DNA of 25,201 nucleotides, taken from positions 1 through 25,201 of the forward strand of contig JAYWHK010000174.1 of assembly GCA_043777755.1 (NCBI GenBank). The letters run 5' to 3'. Positions 1-8,292 of the stretch are shown here, piece after piece (the first letter of the stretch is position 1; each line of letters opens with the position of its first letter). The stretch comes from CANHEE01 sp043777755. Lineage in GTDB: Bacteria; Bacteroidota; Bacteroidia; Chitinophagales; Saprospiraceae. A program made the position numbers and the translations under genes. The notes beneath the pieces are model-generated. The model saw only the letters and a program-made list of their open reading frames with translations, was not told the origin of the DNA and made no database searches.

Positions 1-1
1 G

Positions 2-58
2 GATAATCAATATGCTTTTGATGTCATTTATGATTTTATCAATAAAGGCAATCCTTAA
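2..58 (+). CDS. C-terminal end of a cut gene, product unknown
   Basis: An open frame runs from the window edge to a TAA at 56-58 and encodes the last 18 residues, ending YDFINKGNP. It looks like a genuine protein tail: mixed hydrophobic and polar residues and a helical character with no low-complexity bias. It is followed by a 250-base gap before the next gene, which fits an end of transcription unit. The fragment is too short to name a family. The assignment rests only on the frame reaching the edge and on spacing. Confidence 0.5.
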   Translation, partial: DNQYAFDVIYDFINKGNP

Positions 59-115
59 ATTGTCATAGAAATGTCTTAATTGATGCGTTTAACCTGAAAA
101 GATAAGGAAATATTA

Positions 116-147
116 TTGTGGTAAAAATTATTTATTGGATAGATTTG
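116..147 (+). promoter_or_regulatory. Predicted Bacteroidota promoter for the amino-acid permease
   Basis: TTG at 116-118 and TAGATTTG at 140-147 are separated by 21 bases, close to the TTTG / TAnnTTTG arrangement of Bacteroidota primary-sigma promoters. The predicted transcript would start near 154 and leave a leader of about 155 bases before the permease. The -33 element is only a 3-base match, so this is a moderate call. Nothing else is recognised between 59 and 309. Confidence 0.4.
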
Positions 148-309
148 ACTTTACTTGTTAATTGTCAAAATGCAAGCAATATTTAAGTTTTTTTTAAATA
201 TTATTGAAAAAACCTTTGCGATTTCGTTTTTTTTTATTTGTTTTGTTTTTTATTTTAAAAACTAATTTATTAAACAATTATAATTTTCATAAAAGTTAAA
301 ACGGAAATC

Positions 310-1812
310 ATGTCAAAAATTTGGGCAAGAAAATCACTGGAGTCTATTTTGGCTCAGGCAGCAGATTCAGAAAAAGGACTTAAAAGAACTTTAGGTGCTT
401 GGAATTTGATTGCATTAGGTATCGGAGCAATCATTGGTGCAGGATTATTTGTGCGTACAGCAAGTGCAGCAGCGCAAGCCGCAGGACCAGCGGTAACACT
501 TTCATTTATTGTTGCGGCGGTAGGTTGTGCATTGGCAGGTCTATGCTATGCGGAGTTTGCAGCATCTGTTCCAATTTCGGGTAGTGCGTATGCTTATGCG
601 TACATTACAATGGGCGAAATGGTCGCTTGGATTATTGGCTGGGCATTGATAATGGAATATGCACTTGGCGCAGCTACGGTTTCGATTGCATGGAGCGAAT
701 ATCTAAATAAGTTACTGGGAGGAGCGATACCCTACGAATGGTGTCACTCTCCGATGGAAAGTGTCGCTGATGCAAGTGGTGTAGTTCATAATGGAATTAT
801 GAATTTGCCAGCATTGGTTATCTTGTTGGCATTAACCTTGCTTTTGATTCGTGGAACGGACAAATCAGCAAAGGTAAATGCAGTAATTGTATTTTTAAAA
901 GTAAGTATCGTATTGGTATTTATTGCAGTGGGCTGGCAGTTTATTGATGTTGCCAACTATGCACCTTACTTCATTCCAGAAGGTACTAAGCCCGTTTTAG
1001 ATGCAAATGGCGATACGCTTATTAGTTACAACAGTATTTTCAAACATGGCTACGGTGGTGTTTTGGGTGGTGCTGCGATTGTATTTTTTGCATTTATTGG
1101 TTTTGATGCTGTTTCAACGACTGCTCAAGAAGCAAAAAATCCAGGACGTGATATGCCAATCGGAATCATGGGTTCTTTGGTGGTTTGTACTATTTTATAC
1201 ATTCTTTTCGGCCACGTATTGACAGGCGTTGCCAATTGGAGCGAATTTGCTGATCCTTTGAAAGGTAAAGAAGCTTCCGTGGCTTACACAATTACTGCAC
1301 ACATGCCAGGTTATGAGTGGTTGGCAACATTGGTGACAGTAGCGATTTTGGCAGGTTTTTCATCTGTTATTTTGGTGATGTTGTTGGGACAATCCCGTGT
1401 ATTCTTCTCTATGGCAAACGATGGTTTATTGCCAAAAGTTTTTTCAGAAGTACACCCTGAATACCGTACACCTTACAAATCTAACTGGATTGTATTTGCG
1501 TTTGTCGCAGCATTTGCAGCGTTTATCCCTGGTCACATGGCAGGCGATTTGACATCATTCGGTACTTTGTTGGCGTTTGTATTGGTTTGTATTGGTGTTT
1601 TAATCATGCGTAAAAACCTTCCAGATATGAAACGTCCATTCAGTACGCCAATGCCTTGGTTGGTTGCTCCACTTGGCGCAATTATCTGTTTGGGAATGAT
1701 TGTAGCAATTGATGTTTTCACATTGAAAGTTGCAATGGCTTGGATGGTTTTAGGTTTGGTTATTTACTTTGGTTATAGCCAAAAACATAGTAATTTGAGA
1801 AAAGGAGAATAA
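310..1812 (+). CDS. APC-family (CAT-type) amino-acid permease
   Basis: An inner-membrane secondary transporter that most likely imports amino acids with a cation. It has 500 residues, the usual size for the cationic amino-acid transporter branch of the APC superfamily. The first helix carries the family signature GIGAIIGAGLF (about residues 37-47), followed by further hydrophobic spans; I estimate 12 or more. A second conserved segment, AFIGFDAVSTTAQEAKNPGRD (about residues 262-282), matches the FxGFD..ST..EE..NP..D block between helices 6 and 7. The C-terminus is short and basic. The substrate cannot be read from sequence, and the CAT branch includes transporters with several specificities. 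It appears monocistronic: its own promoter is upstream and a strong terminator follows 33 bases after the stop. Confidence 0.9.
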   Translation: MSKIWARKSLESILAQAADSEKGLKRTLGAWNLIALGIGAIIGAGLFVRTASAAAQAAGPAVTLSFIVAAVGCALAGLCYAEFAASVPISGSAYAYAYITMGEMVAWIIGWALIMEYALGAATVSIAWSEYLNKLLGGAIPYEWCHSPMESVADASGVVHNGIMNLPALVILLALTLLLIRGTDKSAKVNAVIVFLKVSIVLVFIAVGWQFIDVANYAPYFIPEGTKPVLDANGDTLISYNSIFKHGYGGVLGGAAIVFFAFIGFDAVSTTAQEAKNPGRDMPIGIMGSLVVCTILYILFGHVLTGVANWSEFADPLKGKEASVAYTITAHMPGYEWLATLVTVAILAGFSSVILVMLLGQSRVFFSMANDGLLPKVFSEVHPEYRTPYKSNWIVFAFVAAFAAFIPGHMAGDLTSFGTLLAFVLVCIGVLIMRKNLPDMKRPFSTPMPWLVAPLGAIICLGMIVAIDVFTLKVAMAWMVLGLVIYFGYSQKHSNLRKGE

Positions 1813-1844
1813 TTCTAAATAATATATCTTTCTTGAATAATAAA

Positions 1845-1885
1845 AAAATCGCCCCGTATGTTATAAGCATTTACGGGGCGATTTT
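1845..1885 (+). terminator. Intrinsic terminator after the permease
   Basis: A perfect 14-bp stem (1845-1858 with 1872-1885) contains a GC-rich CGCCCCGTA core, with a 13-base loop and T-rich sequence after it. The A-rich left flank makes it usable in both directions. It separates the permease from the small membrane protein gene, which starts only 17 bases later. Confidence 0.85.
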
Positions 1886-1901
1886 AATTTAAAAAATAAA
1901 A

Positions 1902-2144
1902 ATGAACCAAATCGTACAAATTATCTTATTGGGAATGGCAGCTGGTTGGGCGGCAAGTTTTTTGGTTAAATCCCGCCAAGTGAGCCTTATCAATTACCTC
2001 ATTATTGGTATTATTGGCAGCTTTATAGGTCGTTATCTTTTCGGCTTACTGGGAATTGCGGCAACAAGTGCCGTCGGAACATTTGTAATGACTTTGCTTG
2101 GTGCAGTTATTTTATTATGGTTGGTGAACCAAATAAAAAAGTGA
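1902..2144 (+). CDS. GlsB/YeaQ/YmgE-family small membrane protein (transglycosylase-associated protein family)
   Basis: An 80-residue protein made almost entirely of three hydrophobic helices (about residues 4-22, 30-51 and 56-77), ending in a short basic tail. The glycine-rich pattern GxxAGWxAS near the N-terminus and LIxGIxGSxxGxxLFxLLG in the middle match the GlsB/YeaQ/YmgE family. These are inner-membrane proteins often induced by stress, and their molecular role is unsettled; the 'transglycosylase-associated' name does not mean it is an enzyme. The gene begins just after the permease terminator, so its promoter is unclear: it may use readthrough or a promoter inside the terminator region. 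Its stop is 7 bases from the convergent neighbour's stop. Confidence 0.8.
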   Translation: MNQIVQIILLGMAAGWAASFLVKSRQVSLINYLIIGIIGSFIGRYLFGLLGIAATSAVGTFVMTLLGAVILLWLVNQIKK

Positions 2145-2151
2145 CTTGAAC

Positions 2152-3813
2152 TTATTTTAAAACGTTAAAAATTTCTTTTAAAATAATTTCATTTTCATTT
2201 TTTAATAAAAAAGAATAATGCCCGTTTGGCAAATCAATCGTAATTTGCATTGTTTTTTCACCTAAAAAAGGTTTTAACGTTTGGATTAATTTTCCTTGTA
2301 GGTCATATATTTCAAAACTATAATTTGCATTTTGTTCGATTTTATTTTTTCCAAAATCAATTTGCATTTCATTTTTTATAGGATTCGGATAAAAACGAAT
2401 GGTGTTGCGCTCAAACAGTACACTTTCCATTTTCGAGTACTCAAAATGATCATCTTTTTCAATCGTTTTCAAACGATAATAACTCGTTCCTTCTAATGGC
2501 GCATCGTCGTTCCACTGATACGATTGACTACGATTGGCTTTTCCTTTTGGTGTTTCTGTGTGAACACTAAAAAAATCTTTTCCGTCACTACTTCGTTGAA
2601 TATCAAAGGATTGTACATTAATTTCATTTTCCGTTTCCCAAGCGACATTGACTTTTTCTTTGTTTGTTTTCACATTGAAAGACTTAATTTCAATAGGCAA
2701 AACAGAAGCTGCTACACTCATCAAAAATAAACCATTCTTCACATCAGAGCCAATGATTGTACCAGAAGGTAAGTAAGGATAAACGCCCCATGCGCCTTGA
2801 TAACTATCATAATTGGTATTGGTTGGCTCCGTATCATAGTAAGCTACTCTGACAGGCATTAACGGATTACTAATATTATACACTTGAATCCCTTCGTGAT
2901 AATATGCCAAATAACAAAGATTGCCTTTGATAAATGGATTGTGAACAATGCTTCCGACATAAGGCGCAGGGAAAGTTCCAGGAATCAGCGCAGAAATAAA
3001 AGTACTTTCAATACTCATATTAGAAGGGTCGTTTACATTCAATACTTTTAGTGGTTTGCCCCAAGTTTCCTCTGCCATAATCAAATGAGAACCGCTTGCA
3101 TTGAGCCAACTACTATGATTATACCCACTATTTGGTGCAAGATTACTACCCAACAAAACTGGCGTTGCAGGATTGGTCACATTATAAACATACATTCCGT
3201 TGAAGCCGTGAGAGCAATACATTTTATTGTTGCGAACATGAACGTCATGCACATAAGCACCTGCCAAACTCCCACTGTACACCACCGTTGGTGCAGCGGG
3301 ATTTGCCAACAAATCAAATATAATCATATTGGCAGTATTCGCACCAGCAACGTAGAGTTTTCCCGTTGGCTCATCTATAAAAATATTATGCGCTTTTTGA
3401 AAAGTGATATTATTTTGATGTACTTGGGTAATAGAGCCTAGTGGCAATGCTGAAAAATCAAATACAATTAGCCCTTCGGCAGAAGGGTTAATTTCGTCGC
3501 AAACAGCATACACATAATTGCCATAGGTCTTGAAATCCCGCCAAACACTATTCGAACCATTGTCAAAATTAGCGATATTTACAGGAGCTGTAGGGTTCGT
3601 TATATCAAAAAAGTGGATTTCATACCTCGAACCAAGTACAGCATATTCCTTTGCGCCTTTTACAAAGCCCCAACAATCATTGAAGCGAACACCAGAACTA
3701 ATTGGTAAAGTATTGTCTGTCCAAGTGGATAGCAATGTCATATTCATGCTCTGACCAATTACGGTAGTTGCAAAAATAGAAAAACAAAAAACGAGAGAAT
3801 AGATATATTTCAT
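2152..3813 (-). CDS. Secreted choice-of-anchor B / LVIVD-repeat protein with T9SS sorting domain
   Basis: A 553-residue exported protein. The start chosen is the ATG at 3813 rather than an in-frame ATG 27 codons upstream, because it places a signal peptide (MKYIYSLVFCFSIFATTVIG, then Q) at the N-terminus. Residues about 23-380 match the choice-of-anchor B domain: the opening MNMTLLSTWTDN is typical, as is the LGSRYEIHFFDITNP motif. Repeating blades of the type HDVHVRNNKMYCSHG...GMYVYNVTNP are LVIVD-like and suggest a beta-propeller. The last 84 residues (from NTIRFYPNPIKN) form a T9SS type A sorting domain, implying passage across the outer membrane. The biological role of this family is not established. 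It is transcribed separately from the gene upstream, with a promoter in the gap. Confidence 0.85.
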   Translation of the reverse strand: MKYIYSLVFCFSIFATTVIGQSMNMTLLSTWTDNTLPISSGVRFNDCWGFVKGAKEYAVLGSRYEIHFFDITNPTAPVNIANFDNGSNSVWRDFKTYGNYVYAVCDEINPSAEGLIVFDFSALPLGSITQVHQNNITFQKAHNIFIDEPTGKLYVAGANTANMIIFDLLANPAAPTVVYSGSLAGAYVHDVHVRNNKMYCSHGFNGMYVYNVTNPATPVLLGSNLAPNSGYNHSSWLNASGSHLIMAEETWGKPLKVLNVNDPSNMSIESTFISALIPGTFPAPYVGSIVHNPFIKGNLCYLAYYHEGIQVYNISNPLMPVRVAYYDTEPTNTNYDSYQGAWGVYPYLPSGTIIGSDVKNGLFLMSVAASVLPIEIKSFNVKTNKEKVNVAWETENEINVQSFDIQRSSDGKDFFSVHTETPKGKANRSQSYQWNDDAPLEGTSYYRLKTIEKDDHFEYSKMESVLFERNTIRFYPNPIKNEMQIDFGKNKIEQNANYSFEIYDLQGKLIQTLKPFLGEKTMQITIDLPNGHYSFLLKNENEIILKEIFNVLK

Positions 3814-3858
3814 TTTTATAAATATATAAAAGTTAATAAATTGTGATAATATTCGTGA

Positions 3859-3891
3859 CAAAGATAAACAAAAACTAAGTACTATTACCAA
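3859..3891 (-). promoter_or_regulatory. Predicted promoter for the choice-of-anchor B gene
   Basis: On the minus strand the -7 box TATCTTTG (3866 down to 3859) matches TAnnTTTG exactly. A TTG at 3891-3889 lies 22 bases upstream of it. The predicted start of transcription is near 3852, giving a leader of about 40 bases before the ATG at 3813, which supports that start over the upstream ATG at 3894. Confidence 0.5.
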
Positions 3892-3915
3892 CATTTATAC
3901 TTATAAAATAATCAG

Positions 3916-5334
3916 CTATGACAATCTCGCCAGCAACCATTCACGTTCCGCAATTACGGGAATAGAAAGAACTTCTTCTCGAAGTTTTTGCTTATTTTGT
4001 TTGGAATCCAAATTTATGTTTAACATTTTTTTTATCATATTTATCAAATTGATATTGAGTAATTTATGTTGCTCATTCACATCATTTTGATGTTGAATAT
4101 ACGATTTAAAACTGGTCAAGAGCGCATCAAGCGCATCAAATTCATTGTTTTCAAAATACATCATCATCAGTAGGCGTTTGGCATCAAAATTTAAAAGAAT
4201 ATCTTTAAATTCTACTTGACTAAGTAGTTTTTGAGCCTTGTCGTAATTTTTAGTTCTGAAATAATAATTTGCCAAACAATAGGTAAAAAATGTTTCTTGC
4301 TTGTCCGCAGCCAATTTATTTTTGTAGTCGTGAATAAACTGAAAAACCCAGTCAAAATCTTTTACGCCAACTGCATAAGTCACAATATTTTTGTAAGTAT
4401 ATACGCCCAACAAGTTATTTTCAAGCAAAATACCCGAATCTAAGCCAAATTTATAAAGTTTTAGACCTTCTTTTATATACATCGCATCGCTTCTAATTTC
4501 TTTTGTACAAAAATTAAGCAAGCTAATTGCAATGTTTCTTACTTCCATATTAGAAAATTGTTTCCAAATCTTAATCAATAAATCATGCGCTTTTTGATAA
4601 TGTAGATGCGCCTCTATTCCATCAAGCATACAGTAAAGATGATAGTAAATTTTGATTTCTGGTAAATTGCTAAAATCATGATTTTCAATATATTGTACAA
4701 CTTCTTTTATCAAAGGAATATCATATTGCTTTTTAATCACTCGGCTGTGAGAAAGCATCAAACACGCCTGTCGCAAGGTATTGATAATACTACCAAACGC
4801 AATTTCATTGCTCCATTCTTGTAGTTTTACATCATTTTCTCGTTTTTGTGACGATTCATGCTCATAATATTCGTAAAAAAAACTACCTTTGTACCTGTGA
4901 TAGAGTGCATTACGCAAAGGCTGTTTTTCTAATATTTCATGCCCTTTATTGACTTCTTTGTAAAAAAGTTTGTCCAAGTGTTTTTGGCGCAATGCCTTAC
5001 ATATTCTTTCTTGCTGTTCAATTGGACTCTCTTCCAAATCAGCGACAATCCAGTATTTTTGAATTATTTTTAGTAAAAAAGAAAGAAGGTAGTGTAGTTT
5101 TTTCTCGTCAAATTCCTCCTTGCCATAAATGGCTTCAAAAACTTTTGTTTTCAAAAAATACTTATCAGCGTTCTTTTTAGGAAAATATTGTCGCAAATAA
5201 TCGAACAATAAGACGACATCTTCACGTTGATTAAAATACGGAGAACGAACAAACTGGTGTAAATCTCGCAACGATTGCTCATCTAATACCTTAAAAACAA
5301 GCATTAAATCTGTATTTTTTATATTTTTTTCCAT
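3916..5334 (-). CDS. Bacteroidota-specific helical protein with SPYFN motif, function unknown
   Basis: A 472-residue protein that I recognise only as a family common in Bacteroidota genomes and never functionally assigned. Near the N-terminus it carries LHQFVRSPYFNQREDVVLLFDYLR (about residues 21-44); this SPYFN block is the family hallmark. The rest is predicted almost wholly alpha-helical, rich in Lys, Glu, Leu and Tyr. A region around residues 330-380 (FTYCLANYYFRTKNYDKAQKLLSQVEF) resembles a tetratricopeptide-type helical hairpin. There is no signal peptide and no membrane span, so it should be cytoplasmic. It probably acts by protein-protein contact, but that is inference. It has a strong predicted promoter and is divergent from the secreted protein gene at 5501. 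Confidence 0.75.
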   Translation of the reverse strand: MEKNIKNTDLMLVFKVLDEQSLRDLHQFVRSPYFNQREDVVLLFDYLRQYFPKKNADKYFLKTKVFEAIYGKEEFDEKKLHYLLSFLLKIIQKYWIVADLEESPIEQQERICKALRQKHLDKLFYKEVNKGHEILEKQPLRNALYHRYKGSFFYEYYEHESSQKRENDVKLQEWSNEIAFGSIINTLRQACLMLSHSRVIKKQYDIPLIKEVVQYIENHDFSNLPEIKIYYHLYCMLDGIEAHLHYQKAHDLLIKIWKQFSNMEVRNIAISLLNFCTKEIRSDAMYIKEGLKLYKFGLDSGILLENNLLGVYTYKNIVTYAVGVKDFDWVFQFIHDYKNKLAADKQETFFTYCLANYYFRTKNYDKAQKLLSQVEFKDILLNFDAKRLLMMMYFENNEFDALDALLTSFKSYIQHQNDVNEQHKLLNINLINMIKKMLNINLDSKQNKQKLREEVLSIPVIAEREWLLARLS

Positions 5335-5413
5335 GTTTTAAAAAATATTTTTTTGGCAAAAAAATTAAATAAACAATTGATTGTTAATATTTTATAACAA
5401 ATAAAAATCAATT

Positions 5414-5444
5414 TATTTTTGGCAAATGTAATAATTTATTTTTG
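5414..5444 (+). promoter_or_regulatory. Candidate promoter region for the NGCDS-repeat protein
   Basis: Two exact TATTTTTG boxes (5414-5421 and 5437-5444) lie upstream of the ATG at 5501. The second would give a leader of about 50 bases. A TTTG at 5418-5421 is only 15 bases before it, shorter than usual, and no good -33 element was found for the first. The position is plausible but the match is incomplete. Confidence 0.35.
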
Positions 5445-5454
5445 CAACAACAAA
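5423..5454 (-). promoter_or_regulatory. Predicted promoter for the SPYFN-family gene
   Basis: On the minus strand, TTTG (5454-5451) and TACATTTG (5430-5423) lie 20 bases apart, a full match to the Bacteroidota consensus. The start of transcription is expected near 5416, about 80 bases before the ATG. The element overlaps the -7-like box of the divergent gene. Confidence 0.6.
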
Positions 5455-5500
5455 CATTTAAAACCATCTTTGTAACACTAAAACACAATCATCTAACACC

Positions 5501-8092
5501 ATGCACTTAAAACGAGTAATACCAATTGTTTTTTATTTCCTTTTTTTGCTTTGTCACAATGCAAACGCTCAAAATACGAACAAAGTTATTTTTGGAAAAG
5601 TATTCATTGATAGTATTCCAAACTGTACTTTCGACCCCAGCGAAAAAGGTCTAAACACTTGGAAAGTACGCTTGATTCGCCCAAATAATGACACTGTTTT
5701 TGCGACAACAAATAGCACGGGAGATTACCAATTTTCAAAATCTATCAATGGCATTTATGCCCTTGAAGTACTGACCGAAAGCCATTATTGGTTGCCTTGC
5801 GACCCAATAAAATCTTTTGCAACGTCGCAAAATATAGACACTCAGGTCAATATGGCAATCAAAAAAGCCATCAATTGCCCAAAAATGGAAGTCAATATTC
5901 TTGCCCCAACATTGATAAAAGGACAAGAAGGAAATTATTTTGTCAGCTACTGCAATAAAGGAACTGCCGATGCCAATAATGCTTACATTGATGTACGTTT
6001 TGATGCTTTTATGACGATTATTTCCAGTTCATTGGCAGCTCAAAATTTAGGCTCAAACCGTTTTCGTTTTCAATTAGGAACAGTAAAAACAGGTGATTGC
6101 GCCACTTTCTCTGTCAAAATCAAGCTGCAAAATAATATTTCCACGGGACTTTCTCATTGTGTAGAAGCGCACATTTATCCTGATAATTTGTGTTCGCCTG
6201 CGCCGAATTTTTTAGCAAGTATTGATGGAAATTGCAACAGCGGACAAGCCGAATTTTCATTGCAACGTGCTGCAAATCAATCAAATAACATTGTTACCAA
6301 AATAAAAATAATCGAAGATGATGCTGTTTTAAAAACAATAAACGATACGCTTAAAAATAACAACATCAAAAACATCCAAGTGCCTTTTCAGCTTGGTCAT
6401 GTCTATACCGCACAAATTACGCTTCCGAATGGCGATGTTATCGGAAAAGGAATTCAAAAATGCGATATTCTTGACACCAAAGGTTATTTGTTGCAATTTA
6501 CGCAAGAAGACGGCAACCCGTTCACACATTCAGTATGTCGCCAAAATGAGGGCAGTATAAAATCCATTGAAAAAACAGTCGTTCCGACAGGTCGAAAAAC
6601 ACAGCATCTCATAGCACAAAACGAGGCATTGGAATATGTCATTCGTTTTCAGAATGTTGTGTTGGGCGACACTGTAAAAAACGTGAGCATTTCAGACACT
6701 TTAGACAAGGCTCTTGACCCATCGAGTTTAGTTTTTGGTTCAGCCAGCCATCTCTATTCTTGGTCGCTATCAGGAAAAGGCGAGTTGATGATTCAGTTCA
6801 ATAACATCGCTCTTCCTGATAGCTCAAAAAATAAGCTAACATCGCAAGGTTTTATTTCTTACAAAATAAAACAGAAAAAAGACGTGTCTGCTTTTACATT
6901 AATCCAAAATAAATCAAGTGTAAAATTAGGAAATCAAGTAAAAAAAGTCAGCAATACCGTTTTTCACACCATTGAAAAAAACATCAAAACAAGTACTGGA
7001 ACAATAACTATTTGTGAAGGAGAACCAACGCCTTCTTTGATAAAAACGTTTTCTTTTCCAACTTATGATAGCATAATTACTTATACTTTGGTCGTTTTGC
7101 CAAAAAAGAAAACGGATATTGCTCAAATAGTTTGCCAAGGCGCAACTGGTATTTTTGTTACGATTTTCAACGCAAAAAATGGCTGCGACAGCATTGTTAC
7201 AAAAACAGTAACATTAGGAACAAAAAAAACAATGCAAAATTTTAGTATTTGCAAAGGCGATAGTATTGTTATTGGAAAAAATGTGTATAAAAGCAAAGGA
7301 ATTTATACTGACATGCTCAAATCCAGCAATGGTTGTGACAGCACCGTTGTTACTAATATTAATATACTTGTTATTGAAGTAATGCTAAAAAAGACCATTT
7401 GCTTTGGAGAATCTTATAATGTAGGTTCAAAAAAATTCAATCAATCTGGTGTTTTCAAATGTGATCTCAAAAGCGCAAATGGTTGTGACAGTACCGTAAC
7501 CTTGTATTTAAATGTTCTTCCTTTGCCAAAAGAAGATACTCTAAAACAAATTAAATGTGTGGACAACAAAGGTCCTTTTGGAACATTTTATGCAAAAGAT
7601 ATTTTGAAAACCATCAACGGCTGTGACTCAATAGTCATACAAGCATTGACCTATACTAAATCAGATACACTGAAACTTAATGTTACAGCTGACACAAAAG
7701 GTGAATTTTCTTACGATGGAATTAAATTTGTCATAAAAAAAGACACCATCATTTATTTTGAAGACATTAAAAATCCAAAACCTTGTAGTTATATCAAGTT
7801 TAATGTCAAAAAATTTGGAGCAACCAGCACTATAGATAAAAATACTGATGGTATTTTGTTAGAAATTGCGCCAAACCCTTTTGAGCAATCCACAAAAATT
7901 CAAGTTAAAAATAGTCCTTTTAACGAACATGAAATCTCCATCTATGATGAATTGGGCAGACTGCGCCGCAAAGAAAAATTCCTTGGCACTGAATTTATTT
8001 TAGAACAAAAAGAATTAGAAAAAGGAATTTTTTGGATAAAAATAATGAGCAACAAATGGGTTGTTGCTGAGGGAAAAATTGTGATTTTATGA
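5501..8092 (+). CDS. Large secreted T9SS cargo with NGCDS repeats
   Basis: An 863-residue exported protein of unknown function. Residues 1-23 are a signal peptide ending in ANA. Residues about 28-95 resemble an SdrD B-like/carboxypeptidase-regulatory fold (FGKVFIDSIPNCTFDPSEKGL...TTNSTGDYQF). Residues about 350-490 resemble the DUF11-like domain common in Bacteroidota surface proteins (TGRKTQHLIAQNEALEYVIRF then SDTLD). Residues about 500-715 form an array in which NGCDS recurs, with its Cys at 562, 612, 662 and 708. Each unit starts with another Cys in a motif such as ICKGD or ICFGE. The end (from about 787, LEIAPNPF) is a T9SS type A sorting domain. Such proteins are usually cell-surface or released; an adhesive role is plausible but unproven. 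No partner gene is evident. Confidence 0.85.
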   Translation: MHLKRVIPIVFYFLFLLCHNANAQNTNKVIFGKVFIDSIPNCTFDPSEKGLNTWKVRLIRPNNDTVFATTNSTGDYQFSKSINGIYALEVLTESHYWLPCDPIKSFATSQNIDTQVNMAIKKAINCPKMEVNILAPTLIKGQEGNYFVSYCNKGTADANNAYIDVRFDAFMTIISSSLAAQNLGSNRFRFQLGTVKTGDCATFSVKIKLQNNISTGLSHCVEAHIYPDNLCSPAPNFLASIDGNCNSGQAEFSLQRAANQSNNIVTKIKIIEDDAVLKTINDTLKNNNIKNIQVPFQLGHVYTAQITLPNGDVIGKGIQKCDILDTKGYLLQFTQEDGNPFTHSVCRQNEGSIKSIEKTVVPTGRKTQHLIAQNEALEYVIRFQNVVLGDTVKNVSISDTLDKALDPSSLVFGSASHLYSWSLSGKGELMIQFNNIALPDSSKNKLTSQGFISYKIKQKKDVSAFTLIQNKSSVKLGNQVKKVSNTVFHTIEKNIKTSTGTITICEGEPTPSLIKTFSFPTYDSIITYTLVVLPKKKTDIAQIVCQGATGIFVTIFNAKNGCDSIVTKTVTLGTKKTMQNFSICKGDSIVIGKNVYKSKGIYTDMLKSSNGCDSTVVTNINILVIEVMLKKTICFGESYNVGSKKFNQSGVFKCDLKSANGCDSTVTLYLNVLPLPKEDTLKQIKCVDNKGPFGTFYAKDILKTINGCDSIVIQALTYTKSDTLKLNVTADTKGEFSYDGIKFVIKKDTIIYFEDIKNPKPCSYIKFNVKKFGATSTIDKNTDGILLEIAPNPFEQSTKIQVKNSPFNEHEISIYDELGRLRRKEKFLGTEFILEQKELEKGIFWIKIMSNKWVVAEGKIVIL

Positions 8093-8207
8093 TAGCGAAA
8101 TAAATGCTTCGCCTACGCATTTTCTACATCACGATTGGTGTAATTAGTAAAATTAGAGCAAATTAGTGTTGAAACTAAATACACTAAATTTTTACCATTT
8201 TTTCATA

Positions 8208-8250
8208 ATAGAAAATCCATATCATGCTTTGCATGGTATAGACTTTCTAT
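8208..8250. repeat. Imperfect 43-base hairpin upstream of the VIT gene
   Basis: Arms 8208-8227 and 8231-8250 pair over 20 positions with 17 compatible pairs (one of them G-T) and a TTT loop. No T tract follows, so it is not a terminator. The ATG of the next gene is 42 bases downstream, so it could be a leader structure or the relic of a small palindromic element. Confidence 0.5.
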
Positions 8251-8292
8251 GTCCTAAATCATTGATTTTTAACAATTTAAATAATAAAAAAA

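Noticed and set aside
3085..3441. 118-codon open frame on the plus strand inside the choice-of-anchor B gene
   Set aside because: It lies wholly antisense to a well-supported gene, and its translation is rich in Ile, Thr, His and Cys without any recognisable motif.
8102..8122. AAATGC/GCATTT hairpin after the NGCDS protein as a terminator
   Set aside because: The stem is only 6 bp and the T run is short; too weak to call.
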